Below are positions 51,970 through 62,119 of a DNA stretch of 64,000 bases, one piece after another. The stretch is taken from the NCBI GenBank assembly GCA_016471375.1, contig WGLZ01000046.1, positions 16,916 through 80,915 of the forward strand, in the 5' to 3' direction. Every line of letters starts with the position of its first letter. The first letter of the stretch is position 1. This stretch comes from Cyanobacteria bacterium RI_101 (GTDB lineage Bacteria; Cyanobacteriota; Cyanobacteriia; Cyanobacteriales; Microcystaceae). Both the position numbers and the translations under genes were made by a program. Below the pieces are notes generated by a model. The model saw only the letters and a list, made by a program, of their open reading frames with translations, ran no database searches and was not told the origin of the DNA.

Positions 51970-54464
51970 AGCTGACGCTGTAAAAACTGCCCCATCTCCT
52001 TGGCTCGAAGGGGTTCGCTAAACCAGAACCCCTGAGCTTGGGGACAGTGGCACTGACGCAACCAATTTAATTGGTCTTCAGTCTCCACGCCCTCCGCCAC
52101 CAGACGGTACTGGTAGCCTTGGCTAAACGCCAGCAGGGAGCTAATCAGCGCCAACTGGGTGGGAGTGCCCCGCAGGTTGCGAATCAGGCGCTGGTCAATT
52201 TTCAAGGTTTGGAGCGGAAATTGACTGATAAAACCCAGGGCGGTGTGGCCGGTGCCAAAGTCGTCCAGAGCGATGCCCGCGCCTAAATTGCGGAGATCCC
52301 CCAAGTTTTTCTTCGCCTGTTGAGGATTATGCCGCAGGGTCGCTTCCGTAACTTCGATTTCCAACCACTGAGGATCCAGCCCCGTCTCCGCCAAGACTCG
52401 ACCAATAAAGGCCGCGACTTCGGTTCGATAAAATTCCCGCTCGCAGAGATTAACCCCCAACGGCAGAGGCGGCAGACCTTCTTTTTGCCAAGCTAGCGCC
52501 TGTTGGGCGGCGGTTTTGAGAATCCATTCCCCCAACTCAAAAATCAAATTACTCTGGGCCGCCAGGGGAATAATTTTCGCCGGGGGCACAAACCCCACCT
52601 CCGGGTGCTCCCACCGTAGGAGAGCCTCTAGCCCCACCACCTTGCCGGTTTGAAGATCAATCTGGGGTTGATAGACCAAATTCAGTTGTTTGCGAACCAG
52701 CGCCTGTTCGAGGAGAGAGCCTAAGCGCACCCGAGCCACGGCTTCCTGGGTATAGCTGGCGTTATAAAATTGGTACTGGTTATGGCTCTCCAGCCGCCCC
52801 TTTTGCAAAGCCGCTTCAGCGTGGGTCAATAAAGCCGCCGGAGTCTCGCCGTCGCTGGGATAGACCGCGATGCCCAAGTTGCAACTTAAACTCAGGGGTC
52901 GTTTATCAATCACTAACGGCGCTTGTAACTGCTCAAAAATCCGCTCCGCCAGTTTCAGGGTGTCCTGGGGATTTTTAATTTGGGCGAGGATGACGGCGAA
53001 TACGGCCCCGCCCCAGTGCCCAACTTGATCCCCTTCCCGGACGCAAGCCTGGAGCAGACGGTAAAAAGCCTTTAGCGCCTCGTCTCCGGCGGAGTGCCCG
53101 TAGGCTTGGTTAATGGCCTTCAAGGTTTCCAGGTGGATCAACATCGCCGCCAAAGGATGATTGTGATGTTGGGCGTGGCTAAACGCCAACTGGAGTTGTT
53201 GCTCGATAAACAGCCGGTTAGGCAGTTCCGTAATGGGATGATGCAACCGGAGGGTTTGCAGGCGCTCCGCCTGGATTTCCTGCTCCCGCCGGTCGCTCAC
53301 CGTCAAGCAATATACAGGAACTTGATTCCAAACCTGACGGTGTCCCTGAATCAAGACGGGAATTAAACCGCCGTCGGCCCGACGATGCTCCGCCTCTAGG
53401 GTTAAGGCCGTCTGGGATTGTAGCGGCGCTAGGGAAGCGTTGATACTTTCTCGGTCCCCGCTGACCAATTGGTAAAGGTTTAAACGGGTGATTTCCGATA
53501 AATCGTAGCCCAGCAGTTGGCAATAACTGGGGCTGGCGTCCAAGATATTTTTGGTGTCCGCGTCGATAATGACCAGACCTTCCTGAATAGACTGGCGGTA
53601 GAGTTGCAGTTGTTTTTCCAGTTGGTTGTGCCGTTGCTCTAGAAGACGTTGCTCCGTAATCTCATGGCAATAGCAACAGATCAGTTGATTGTTTCGCACC
53701 GAAACATACTGCTGAAAAATACGCCCCCCCAGGGTCATTTCCCGCTCCACCGAAGCGCCGGAAAGTCCGGGGGAAAGATTTAAAATCCCCGCAAAAAGGG
53801 GATGTTGCCCCTGGGCGCTGTTTAAATCGGGAAAGAGGGCCAGCGCCGCCGGGTTGGCGTAGGCGATTTTACCCTGGGGAGTCAGTTCGATAATCGCCTG
53901 GGGACTAAATTGGGCCAAGGCGGACTGAAAACTGTCCTGCTGGGTGGGATGTTTCAGGTCGTCGGAGGTCGGCGCCGGGGCGTCTTGATAAATAATGGCG
54001 GTGGAAAAAGCGGATTCCTCCGCTTCGGAGTCAAAGTTCTGGGGGCCGGGAAAAAAACCGCCCTCTAGAGCGCTAGACAAAGGGTCGTCAGCAACGGAAT
54101 CGAAGCCCGACTCGGTATCCAGATTGACGACTTGATAATTCGCTTTGGATTTACTGCCAAAGCGCACCTCGTCTCCGTGTTTTAACTCGTGGGAGAGGCA
54201 ATATTGCCCGTTGACTAAAATACCGTTAGTGCTTCTTTTGCCCTGAAGATTGCCGTCGATAATCCGGTAAGTGAAATGCTGATTCTGGTAATCGTTGACC
54301 CGCAGGAGGGTGGCGTGGTGGCGGGACACCTGACGGTCGTAGATAGGAATGGCGCTGGTGGGGTCTCGTCCTAGGTCGTAGGTGTTTTCCGTGAGGGGGA
54401 CAATGCGACGGGATTTCTGGTCTTCGATGACGAGGACATGGCGCAGTTCAGAAGCATTACTCAT
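51966..54464 (-). CDS. FHA-PAS-GGDEF-EAL signalling protein
   Basis: An 832-residue cyclic-di-GMP protein with an FHA domain (about 22-110; YDLGRDPTSA, VSRHHATLL and KRSTNGILVNGQ) that would bind phosphothreonine. One or two PAS domains follow (about 185-400), then GGDEF (about 400-560) and EAL (about 575-830). The GGDEF signature is changed to GGAVF, so cyclase activity is unlikely. The EAL domain keeps EALLRW, NLCERE, EVTEATL, DDFGTG, KIDQ and AEGVET, so phosphodiesterase activity is plausible. Start at 54464. It lies 30 bases downstream of aar, probably on the same transcript. Confidence 0.92.
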   Translation of the reverse strand: MSNASELRHVLVIEDQKSRRIVPLTENTYDLGRDPTSAIPIYDRQVSRHHATLLRVNDYQNQHFTYRIIDGNLQGKRSTNGILVNGQYCLSHELKHGDEVRFGSKSKANYQVVNLDTESGFDSVADDPLSSALEGGFFPGPQNFDSEAEESAFSTAIIYQDAPAPTSDDLKHPTQQDSFQSALAQFSPQAIIELTPQGKIAYANPAALALFPDLNSAQGQHPLFAGILNLSPGLSGASVEREMTLGGRIFQQYVSVRNNQLICCYCHEITEQRLLEQRHNQLEKQLQLYRQSIQEGLVIIDADTKNILDASPSYCQLLGYDLSEITRLNLYQLVSGDRESINASLAPLQSQTALTLEAEHRRADGGLIPVLIQGHRQVWNQVPVYCLTVSDRREQEIQAERLQTLRLHHPITELPNRLFIEQQLQLAFSHAQHHNHPLAAMLIHLETLKAINQAYGHSAGDEALKAFYRLLQACVREGDQVGHWGGAVFAVILAQIKNPQDTLKLAERIFEQLQAPLVIDKRPLSLSCNLGIAVYPSDGETPAALLTHAEAALQKGRLESHNQYQFYNASYTQEAVARVRLGSLLEQALVRKQLNLVYQPQIDLQTGKVVGLEALLRWEHPEVGFVPPAKIIPLAAQSNLIFELGEWILKTAAQQALAWQKEGLPPLPLGVNLCEREFYRTEVAAFIGRVLAETGLDPQWLEIEVTEATLRHNPQQAKKNLGDLRNLGAGIALDDFGTGHTALGFISQFPLQTLKIDQRLIRNLRGTPTQLALISSLLAFSQGYQYRLVAEGVETEDQLNWLRQCHCPQAQGFWFSEPLRAKEMGQFLQRQL

Positions 54465-54494
54465 CGGAGGAAGGGGAAAGGGGGTAGGTCGCCG

Positions 54495-55517
54495 TCAGAG
54501 GGTGAGGAGGGGACGAAAGCCGTGTTTGCGGGACGCTTCGCCAATTTGCTCCATTTTAGCGACGCTAATCTGATTTCGGCCCCAGGAAAAATTGGTATGC
54601 CAGCCTTCAAAATCCAAGAGAATCGCCTCGGCGAAACAGGCGAACATCTGGCGAGAAGGAATATCCATGCTGACAATTTTCATGATCTGCCAATCAATAT
54701 CTAGGGAATGTTCCACAATGCCGCCTTTCAAGATGGTTACCCCCGGCGCGTTAAAGGCGCTGTCCAAATTCTTGGGATAGCCGCCGTCAATAATTAGACA
54801 GGGATTTTTCAGGGACTCGATTTCAATTTCAATCCCTTTAGGCAGGCTCGCCACCCAAACGATAATATCCGCCTGGGGCAAAGCTTCTTTGAGGTCGCAA
54901 ATTTTTCCCCGGCTCAGTTCTGTTTGCAGGTTTTCCAAACGCTCCCGATTACGGGCGATTAACAATAATTCCCCCGCGTCCCGCTTTTGGGTCAGCCATC
55001 GACAGACGCCGCTCCCAATATCCCCCGTGGCGCCGCAGACGGCGATAGTGGCTTGGCTCAAATCAAGGCCCAGTAAAGCGGCGCCTTTCTCCACCTGCTG
55101 GCAGATGATATAGGCTGTGTGGGTGTTGCCGGTGGTAAAGCGGCTAAAGTCCAGTTCCACATTCCGCACTTGGGCGTTGTCTTTGAGGTTAAATTCTTCA
55201 AAAATAATGGAGGAAAACCCCCCCAGCGCCGTGATGTTAATGTCGCTTTTTTGGGCCAGCGCCATGGCGTTCAACACTTTGCGAATGGCGGCCTTAACGC
55301 GCCGGTTGACTAACATTTCCGGCAGAAAGCAGGACTCGATATATTTACCGCTAATGACTTGACCGGTGACGCTTTTGACTTGAAAACTATCGACCACTTG
55401 AGGAGGCGCGGAACACCAAAAGTCTAGACCTTGGTCGGCGTACTCAGGATAGCCGAGATCCTGGGCGACGGATTGGGCGTACTCTAGACTAGTTAAATGG
55501 CCGATAAGTCCAAACAT
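54495..55517 (-). CDS. aar: Long-chain acyl-ACP reductase AAR
   Basis: A 340-residue enzyme that reduces long-chain acyl-ACP to aldehyde with NADPH, supplying ADO in cyanobacterial alkane synthesis. It has the N-terminal [34 protein letters not shown] signature, a Rossmann segment [16 protein letters not shown] (about 157-172) and the catalytic-cysteine region [16 protein letters not shown] (about 290). Length and motifs match the family. It is transcribed in the same direction as ado but separated by 372 bases holding repeat elements. Confidence 0.95.
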   Translation of the reverse strand: MFGLIGHLTSLEYAQSVAQDLGYPEYADQGLDFWCSAPPQVVDSFQVKSVTGQVISGKYIESCFLPEMLVNRRVKAAIRKVLNAMALAQKSDINITALGGFSSIIFEEFNLKDNAQVRNVELDFSRFTTGNTHTAYIICQQVEKGAALLGLDLSQATIAVCGATGDIGSGVCRWLTQKRDAGELLLIARNRERLENLQTELSRGKICDLKEALPQADIIVWVASLPKGIEIEIESLKNPCLIIDGGYPKNLDSAFNAPGVTILKGGIVEHSLDIDWQIMKIVSMDIPSRQMFACFAEAILLDFEGWHTNFSWGRNQISVAKMEQIGEASRKHGFRPLLTL

Positions 55518-55889
55518 TGAGGGCGCTTAAAAATCCTAGGAAAGAGAGGGTCAGGGGGCAAAGAGGCTTTAACAGTATGGCACAAAAGCAGAAAACTACC
55601 GACGCAATAGGTTTCAACGGGTTACCGCAAGACTGCTTGCCCCCCAACTCCCCCAATTCTGGGGAACCTTGAAGCCGGTTCCCCCGTTTCCCAGCTACCG
55701 TGTACACAGATCTTGGCTAAAGACCTAAGTTTTGGATTTGATCCCCCTAAATCCCCCTTTACAAGGGGGACTTTGAAGGCCGGTTCCCCCCTTTCCAAGG
55801 GGGGTTAGGGGGGCTTGTGTATACACGGTAGTTTCCAAGGGGGGTTAGGGGGGATTCTGACGCTTATGCCCACACCGCAGAGTTCGGTC
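55518..55889. other. Composite repeat-rich spacer between aar and ado
   Basis: About 372 bases between two co-directional genes. It contains C-run/AATT/G-run palindromes (55640-55690), inverted-repeat element C (55695-55831), and a second, degenerate right end at 55863-55880 (CTTATGCCCACACCGCAG). The arrangement suggests that two or more related elements inserted here. No gene is visible. Confidence 0.65.
55695..55831. repeat. MITE-like inverted-repeat element, copy C
   Basis: A 137-base element with terminal repeats at 55695-55710 (CTACCGTGTACACAGA) and 55816-55831 (reverse complement CTACCGTGTATACACA). It contains C-run/TTACAAG/G-run palindromes. It is the best-paired of the three copies and lies between ado and aar. 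Confidence 0.7.
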
Positions 55890-56585
55890 TTAGGCGGCCG
55901 TTAAACCATAGGCGGACATGCGCATGATTTCCCGAGTGCTAAAGCCAATGTTGCTCAGCGCCTCGCCGTAGCTGATCATGAAGTCCTCCACCAGGGCTTC
56001 TTTCTCCATCCCAAGGACGCGGGCGTCTTCCTGAACTTGGTTGAGCATCCGCCAAACTAAGGGGAGGTTAGCTTTGTTCGCTTCTTCCAGTTCATCTTTA
56101 GCGGTTTCAAAGTTGGCTTTGAGCCATTCTTCGCCAAAGTTGAGGTGGGTATACTCGTCCTTGACCACGCCCTCGGTGATTTTGCGGGCAAAGTCGTCGG
56201 CCACAGGAATATAGATATTGTAGGCGGCGATGGCGAAGGCTTCGATAATTAGCGCCTGGATCAGCAAACAGGTGACGATCTTGCCTTCCGCCAAGGCGTT
56301 CTGAAAATTGCTGTGGAGACCGCTGAAAAATTCCTTGGCGTAGGGCATATCCGCGGTGACGCTCAGGTTTCTGCCGCAGGACTGGAAGCCTTTCATATGC
56401 CGCGCCTCCATCTTCGCCAGGCGCTCTAGCTCGCCTTGATGATCCGGCAGAAGGGCCGCCATCTGCTGATAGTTGTTGTGGGCTTCCTGCTCCCCTTCAA
56501 TGACAATGGCGTTGATACGGCTGTAGGCGTCTTTATAAACGGCGCTGGTATAGTCTAGGTCGGGGCGGACGGCAAGCTCAGGCAT
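55890..56585 (-). CDS. ado: Aldehyde-deformylating oxygenase ADO
   Basis: A 231-residue ferritin-like di-iron enzyme that converts fatty aldehydes to alkanes plus formate. Metal ligands are seen as Glu32 ([11 protein letters not shown]), the ExxH in [10 protein letters not shown] (about 60-63), Glu in [12 protein letters not shown] (about 115) and the ExxH in [13 protein letters not shown] (about 144-147). The length is typical. It is upstream of aar in the same direction; the promoter lies in the 230-base spacer shared with the divergent ABC permease gene. Confidence 0.97.
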   Translation of the reverse strand: MPELAVRPDLDYTSAVYKDAYSRINAIVIEGEQEAHNNYQQMAALLPDHQGELERLAKMEARHMKGFQSCGRNLSVTADMPYAKEFFSGLHSNFQNALAEGKIVTCLLIQALIIEAFAIAAYNIYIPVADDFARKITEGVVKDEYTHLNFGEEWLKANFETAKDELEEANKANLPLVWRMLNQVQEDARVLGMEKEALVEDFMISYGEALSNIGFSTREIMRMSAYGLTAA

Positions 56586-56815
56586 AGGTCTATTGATCTC
56601 CTCAGTTCAATGGGGATTCTCGGTTAAGAGAGAGGCTTGATTTGTGGTAATAGGTCTTACTTTAGGGCAAAAAGGGAGAGATGGGGGAGGGGCGGTATCA
56701 GACAAAATCAGGCTCTAGATAGAGTTTTGTCTATAGGTTTAGCGCGGCTCCCTTGCCCAACAGCGCCGAAGGGGTTACAATCTGGGGCGTCCTCACTCTC
56801 TTTAGAACTGGCAGG

Positions 56816-57610
56816 ATGGCCCTCTCCCTCCCGGGCTACGGCAAACTTTTGGGTCTGTTCTGGCAAACGGCGCTGGCCGCAGAACTGGAATACCGGCTTA
56901 ACTTTGTTTTAGCCAGCTTCAGCAGTCTGGCCAACTTAGCGGGGAGCCTCTTTAGCTTATTCCTTTTTTATCGAACCGGCTATAGTTTCCAAGGTTGGAG
57001 CTGGCAAGAAGCGTTGTTAGTTCTAGGACTCTTCACTATTTTTCAAGGTCTAGCGGCGGCGCTGTTCATTCCCAACCTGAACCGGATTGTGGAGTATGTG
57101 GAAAAAGGAACTCTAGATTTTGTCCTACTTAAACCCGTCAGCAGTCAGTTCTGGCTCTCGGGGCGGATTCTCTCACCCTGGGGTCTGCCGGATTTCCTGT
57201 TAGGATTTCTGCTGATCGCTTACGCCAGTTATACCCTAAATCTCAACGCTCTCCATTTATTCCTCGGCTTCTTTCTGCTCCTCTGCGGCGCCGTTAGTCT
57301 CTATAGTTTATGGTTTATGCTCGGCGCCACCAGTATCTGGTTTGTCAAGATCTACAATGTCACAGAGGTTTTGCGGGGTCTCCTGGAAGCGGGGCGCTAT
57401 CCCATGGCGGCCTATCCTCCCCTCTACCGGCTCTTTTTTACCGTTATTATCCCCGTGGCCTTCTTGACGACGGTGCCCGCTGAGGCGATGCTGGGGAAAC
57501 TTAAGCTTGGGGTTTTGTTAATCGCCTTTATCCTAGCCCTACTCTTACTCTGCCTCTCCCATTATTTCTGGCGATTTGCCCTCAAATTTTACACCAGCGC
57601 CTCCAGTTGA
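56816..57610 (+). CDS. ABC-2 type transporter permease (DUF990-like)
   Basis: A 264-residue protein with about six membrane helices and the loop IPNLNRIVEYVEKGTLDFVLLKPVSSQFWLSGR typical of the DUF990/ABC-2 family. The start at ATG 56816 (MALSLPGYGK) is preferred to the upstream TTG at 56753. Partner permease and ATPase genes are not adjacent. A 279-base spacer follows without a recognisable gene. Confidence 0.82.
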   Translation: MALSLPGYGKLLGLFWQTALAAELEYRLNFVLASFSSLANLAGSLFSLFLFYRTGYSFQGWSWQEALLVLGLFTIFQGLAAALFIPNLNRIVEYVEKGTLDFVLLKPVSSQFWLSGRILSPWGLPDFLLGFLLIAYASYTLNLNALHLFLGFFLLLCGAVSLYSLWFMLGATSIWFVKIYNVTEVLRGLLEAGRYPMAAYPPLYRLFFTVIIPVAFLTTVPAEAMLGKLKLGVLLIAFILALLLLCLSHYFWRFALKFYTSASS

Positions 57611-57889
57611 ACCATCAGGATATATTATGATGCTACTCTTGGCTCCAGTCTATAAAATATCTAGACTGACTTGATAAACCGCTCCTTCGGCGGCTCTTAA
57701 ACTAGATATCCACAAATTAGTTCTGTCCCAAAAATGGGTCTTGAGGCTTGCATATGGTTTTGTAACAAGGATTACATTTTGAGGCGAGACTGCGCTCGAA
57801 TCTGCTCCATTCCATAAAACGTTATTTTGTCAAGCATAGTAAACCCACAAGATCCCAAAAAATTCCACAAAACTAAGCTGAAAATCACA

Positions 57890-58798
57890 ATGCTACCCAA
57901 TTTCTTAGTCATCGGAGCTGCAAAATCAGGAACAACATCGCTTTATTACTATCTAAAAGAGCATCCAGAAATTTATATGAGTCCTCTTCTGGAACCTAAA
58001 TTTTTTTCATTTTGGAATCAAAGGGATCTTGTATTTAACGGGAAAGGAGATCAAGAAGCCAATTCTCACGTTATTACAAATTTGGAGGCCTATAAAAATC
58101 TCTTCTCCGAGTGCGCTAACGAAAAGGCTATTGGGGAAATCTCTCCCTGCTATCTCTACTATGAAAACAGTGCTAAAAACATATACAAACTACTTCCTAA
58201 TGTCAAAATTATTGTCATTTTAAGAAATCCTTCGGAGCGCGCTCATTCTAATTTCTGTCATTTGCTGTCTGCAAGAAGAGAAAATCTTTATAATTTTTCT
58301 GAAGCCTTGAAAATTGAACAGAAAAGAATTATAAACAACTGGGAATACTTCTGGCGTTATAAAAGTCAGGGATTCTACTATCAAAAACTTAAAAATTACT
58401 TTAAACTATTTAACTCAGAGCAAATCAAGGTTATCTTATATGAAGATTACAAATCTGATTGCCAGTCAGTACTCTCTGACATCTTTAAATTTTTAGAGGT
58501 TAATCCTGATTTTGAGTCTAATGTAGAGAAGCGCTATAACATTACAGAATCGCCCACAGGGCCATTTCTCAACTCTCTCATCAAACTCAAGGAAAAAAAT
58601 CGAGAAGCTGTTCAACAACTTATTCCGCCTTCGCTGAGAACAAGAATCTTCAAATCCATAAAAAAGTTGGATAAACCTGCCAAAAGTACTTTACTTGGTC
58701 AAGATGTCAAAGCTCAGCTCATCAATGATTACAAAGAAGATATCTTAAAACTGCAACAGTTGTTGAACCGAGATCTCTCCCATTGGTTGCTACCTTAA
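57890..58798 (+). CDS. Sulfotransferase-domain protein
   Basis: A 302-residue PAPS-dependent sulfotransferase-like protein. The 5'-phosphosulfate-binding loop is GAAKSGTTSLYYYLKEHP (about residues 9-26) and the 3'-phosphate-binding segment is ILRNPSERAHSNF (about 112-124). It is more A/T-rich than its neighbours with few CGGCGCCG-type palindromes, suggesting recent acquisition. The start at ATG 57890 (MLPNFLVIGAAKSG) is preferred to a TTG at 57827. It is followed by two glycosyltransferases, so it may sulfate a surface glycan. Confidence 0.87.
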   Translation: MLPNFLVIGAAKSGTTSLYYYLKEHPEIYMSPLLEPKFFSFWNQRDLVFNGKGDQEANSHVITNLEAYKNLFSECANEKAIGEISPCYLYYENSAKNIYKLLPNVKIIVILRNPSERAHSNFCHLLSARRENLYNFSEALKIEQKRIINNWEYFWRYKSQGFYYQKLKNYFKLFNSEQIKVILYEDYKSDCQSVLSDIFKFLEVNPDFESNVEKRYNITESPTGPFLNSLIKLKEKNREAVQQLIPPSLRTRIFKSIKKLDKPAKSTLLGQDVKAQLINDYKEDILKLQQLLNRDLSHWLLP

Positions 58799-58828
58799 TC
58801 TTTTGGCCATTGTACACCTTTTTATTTT

Positions 58829-59734
58829 ATGAAAACTCCCGTCGTTTTAATTATTTTCCGGCGCCCCCAAACTACGGCTAAAGTCTTAGACGCGCTTCGT
58901 CAGGTAAAACCGAGAACCCTCTTTGTTATTGCTGACGCCCCTAGAGCGTCAGCGATGGGTGAAATTGAAAAATCTCAGGAAACCCGCCAACTGCTGGAAA
59001 CCATCGATTGGGATTGCGAACTTTATAAAAATTACAGCGAATCGAATTTGGGGGTTTTTCGTCGGGTATCAACGGGTCTAGATTGGGTCTTTAAGCAAGT
59101 GGAGCAGGCGATTATTCTTGAGGACGATTGTCTGCCCCATCCCAGTTTTTTCCCTTTCTGCGAAGAATTGCTAGAGCGTTACGCTCAAGACCAACGGATT
59201 GGCGCAATATCGGGGAATAACTTTCAGCCCATCCAACCGTCTTGTTCCGAGAGTTACTACTTTTCTCGCTACCACCACTCCTGGGGTTGGGCTACCTGGC
59301 GTCGAGCTTGGCAATATTTTGATATGGACATGACCCATTGGCCCCAAGTGCGGGATCAACATTTATTAAGCTCGATTTTAGAAGAGCCTCAGGCGCTCAA
59401 CTATTGGGAAAATATTTTTCAGCAAGTTTATGACGGTCAAATTCAGGCTTGGGATTATCGCTGGACGCTAAGCGGATGGTTGCAAAGTTTTTTAAATATC
59501 CTTCCTAGCGTTAATTTAGTCAGTAATATTGGTTTCGGCGCCGACGCTAGTAATACCGTTCAGGAGAGGCATCCTTTAGCTAATTTACCGACTAAAGAGA
59601 TCCATTTTCCCCTGCGTCATCCCCCCTTTATTTTGCGAAATGGCGAGGCGGATCGTTACACTCAAAATACTATTTTTAGTCCCTCCCTTAGTCGGCGCTT
59701 GACTCGAAAGTTTTCCCGATTAATGGGTCACTGA
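58829..59734 (+). CDS. GT2-like glycosyltransferase
   Basis: A 301-residue cytosolic protein of the hemolytic-protein-HlpA/GT2-like type. It has VVLIIFRRPQTTAKVLDAL at the start, an ILEDDCLPHPSFFPFCEELL block (about 96-115) carrying the metal-binding acidic motif, and SRYHHSWGWATWRRAWQYFD. Predicted to transfer sugars in surface polysaccharide synthesis. It begins 30 bases after the sulfotransferase and may be co-transcribed. Confidence 0.8.
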   Translation: MKTPVVLIIFRRPQTTAKVLDALRQVKPRTLFVIADAPRASAMGEIEKSQETRQLLETIDWDCELYKNYSESNLGVFRRVSTGLDWVFKQVEQAIILEDDCLPHPSFFPFCEELLERYAQDQRIGAISGNNFQPIQPSCSESYYFSRYHHSWGWATWRRAWQYFDMDMTHWPQVRDQHLLSSILEEPQALNYWENIFQQVYDGQIQAWDYRWTLSGWLQSFLNILPSVNLVSNIGFGADASNTVQERHPLANLPTKEIHFPLRHPPFILRNGEADRYTQNTIFSPSLSRRLTRKFSRLMGH

Positions 59735-59900
59735 ATTGCGCTCAGTTTTCTGATTCTTTAGGAACCTAGGCTGGCATTCTCTCGACTGGAGGAAAGCTTT
59801 AATTGTAAAACGCTTAACTAGAGGGCTGGGGCTAGTGATACCCGGAGTATCATCGGAGGCTCGCGGCCCGTATCTCATAAATCTGTCAACGCCTATAATT

Positions 59901-62066
59901 ATGACGTTAGATCAAAATCTACTTTTTTCTCAAACTCAAGCCGATTTGGCTCGGGACGACTACGCCCAGGCGATTGATTTACTGAGCCGACATTTAACCG
60001 AATTTCCCCAGGATCTCGGCGCTTATTGGCTCCTAGGATTGGCTCATTTTTTGGCGGGACATGTAGAAACGGCGGAGGGCTGTTGGTGGGCTGGTTTAAC
60101 CCAGAAATGGGAAAGCGGAGCAGTTGAGAGCGCCGTCACCCTAGAAAGCGTTTTAGAAAACGAAGCCCGGCGCCGGGAAGAAAAGGGGGAATTCGCTCTG
60201 GCTCGGCGCCTGCGGGAGCAATTGTTCAGTTTAGCGCCGGAAGACGCGGACAATATTTTACGGTTGTCAATCCTAGATCTGCGGTTAAATCAGTATGACC
60301 CTGAGCTTTTAGAAAACTTAAACTTAGTGGAAGCGTTGCAAAAAGCTAAAATAGGAACTATTGCTCCCGCCTTATTACAAGAAGCTCTCAGCGCCGTTTT
60401 AAGTTTTCCCGCTCCCCTTTCCCTAGATATTTTAGCCGCGGCCATTCCCCATCTTCAGGGAACTGACTGGCTGACGCCGGTAATGGCGGTGGCGAATAGC
60501 ATGGCCTACGACCGAAGGATTTTTCGCTACGCTATTCATATCGCTAAGATTTGCCTTGAGTTTTTGCCGGATAACCTCTATTTACTCAATGATTTAATTA
60601 AATATTACGGACTGAGAGGAGATCAGGAAAATTTAATTGCGACGGCCCGGGTTTTATGGGATAAGTTAGCTCTAGCGGAAGGACAACCGGCGCTGAAATG
60701 CTATTTCTTATCTCGCCTGCTCTCGGCTTTTTTAGCGGGCAATGACTGGCAAGCTGTAGAGCAATTAGTCGAAGCTTTTGAATCCTCTTTAGAATTGCTT
60801 TTAACTTCTCCCAAGCCGATTTTAGACGATTTTTTACTTTCCCGTTTTTGGGCCCTAGCTTTCGTCCTCCTCTATCGAGTTGATAATCCTGGAAAAATTC
60901 GGCGCTATCTCAACCACACCGCTCAAATTTTCCAAAGCAATACAGCGCCGATTCCCTGTTCTCTAGACTTAAATTTAAGACGACAGCCTTTGCGAAGAAT
61001 TGGCTATATCGCTCATACCCTCCGGCGCCATTCCGTCGGCTGGCTATCCCGTTGGCTGTTTCGTTACCATGACTCGGAACGCTTTGAAATTTACGTCTAC
61101 TTAATAACGCAAGAAGCCGATGAACTAACAGAAAATTGGATCTATCCCTATGTTAAAAAATCCTATCATTTTGGTCGGGACGCTCAGGACGTTATTCGTC
61201 AAATTCAAGCGGATCAAATCCAAATTCTCGTAGATCTTGACGGTCTCACTCACAATATCACCGCCCAGGTTCTGGCCCATAAACCCGCTCCTCTCCAAGT
61301 TTCTTGGTTAGGTTCCGACGCCTCCGGTTTGCCCGCCATTGACTACTTTATCGTCGATCCCCACGTCATTCCGCCGGACGCCCAAGACTATTATCGCGAA
61401 ACCCTTTGGCGCTTGCCCCAAACCTACCTCGCCCTGGACGGTTTTGAAGTCGGCGCCGCCAGTTTAAGCCGAGACAGTTTAGGTTTAGCCGAGGAGGCGG
61501 TGATTTACCTCAGCGTCCAAAATAAAATCAAATTTAATCCCCAGATTTTGCGCCTACAGTTGGAAATTCTCCGTCAAGTTCCCCAGAGCGTTTTCCTGAT
61601 TAAGGGCGGCAAGGATAACGACTTACTCCGGCAACGAATTCTGGCGACCGCCCAAACCCTGGGCGTCGATCCCCAGCGCCTCTATTTTCTCCCCGCCGAC
61701 CCCGACGAAGAAACCCACCGGGCCAATTTGGCGCTGGCGGACGTCGTCCTTGACACCTATCCCTACAACGGCGCCACCACGACCCTAGAGACCCTCTGGA
61801 TGGGCGTCCCCTTAGTGACGCGAGTAGGAGAACAATTCTCTGCCCGTAATAGTTATGCCTTTCTGCGACAGGTCGGCGTTAGAGAAGGGGTCGCGTGGAC
61901 AGATCGGGAATATGTGGAGTGGGGAACGCGGCTAGGACGAGAAACAGAGTTAAGACAATGGATTCGGACGCGACTCCTAGCGGCCCGAGAGACAGCGCCG
62001 CTCTGGCAAGGGGAAATCTTTACCCGCCACATGGAGATAGCCTACCAAAGCATGTGGGATCAATAA
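59901..62066 (+). CDS. TPR-containing GT41 (OGT/SPINDLY-like) glycosyltransferase
   Basis: A 721-residue protein. The N-terminal half is helical, with TPR-like repeats such as ARDDYAQAIDLLSRHLTEFPQDLGAYWLLGLAHFLAG. The C-terminal catalytic half matches GT41: DLDGLTHNITAQVLAHKPAPLQVSWLGSDASGLPAIDYFIVD (about 450-492) and LADVVLDTYPYNGATTTLETLWMGVPLVTRVGEQFSARNSYAFLRQVG (about 614-660). Predicted to transfer a nucleotide-sugar residue to protein or glycan. The ATG at 59901 is preferred to a GTG at 59835. It is separated by about 166 bases from the preceding glycosyltransferase. Confidence 0.88.
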   Translation: MTLDQNLLFSQTQADLARDDYAQAIDLLSRHLTEFPQDLGAYWLLGLAHFLAGHVETAEGCWWAGLTQKWESGAVESAVTLESVLENEARRREEKGEFALARRLREQLFSLAPEDADNILRLSILDLRLNQYDPELLENLNLVEALQKAKIGTIAPALLQEALSAVLSFPAPLSLDILAAAIPHLQGTDWLTPVMAVANSMAYDRRIFRYAIHIAKICLEFLPDNLYLLNDLIKYYGLRGDQENLIATARVLWDKLALAEGQPALKCYFLSRLLSAFLAGNDWQAVEQLVEAFESSLELLLTSPKPILDDFLLSRFWALAFVLLYRVDNPGKIRRYLNHTAQIFQSNTAPIPCSLDLNLRRQPLRRIGYIAHTLRRHSVGWLSRWLFRYHDSERFEIYVYLITQEADELTENWIYPYVKKSYHFGRDAQDVIRQIQADQIQILVDLDGLTHNITAQVLAHKPAPLQVSWLGSDASGLPAIDYFIVDPHVIPPDAQDYYRETLWRLPQTYLALDGFEVGAASLSRDSLGLAEEAVIYLSVQNKIKFNPQILRLQLEILRQVPQSVFLIKGGKDNDLLRQRILATAQTLGVDPQRLYFLPADPDEETHRANLALADVVLDTYPYNGATTTLETLWMGVPLVTRVGEQFSARNSYAFLRQVGVREGVAWTDREYVEWGTRLGRETELRQWIRTRLLAARETAPLWQGEIFTRHMEIAYQSMWDQ

Positions 62067-62119
62067 TCCCTCACGCGAGTTCGAGCTACTGGGCGCCGAC
62101 ACAAATGGTGAAAACTTAT

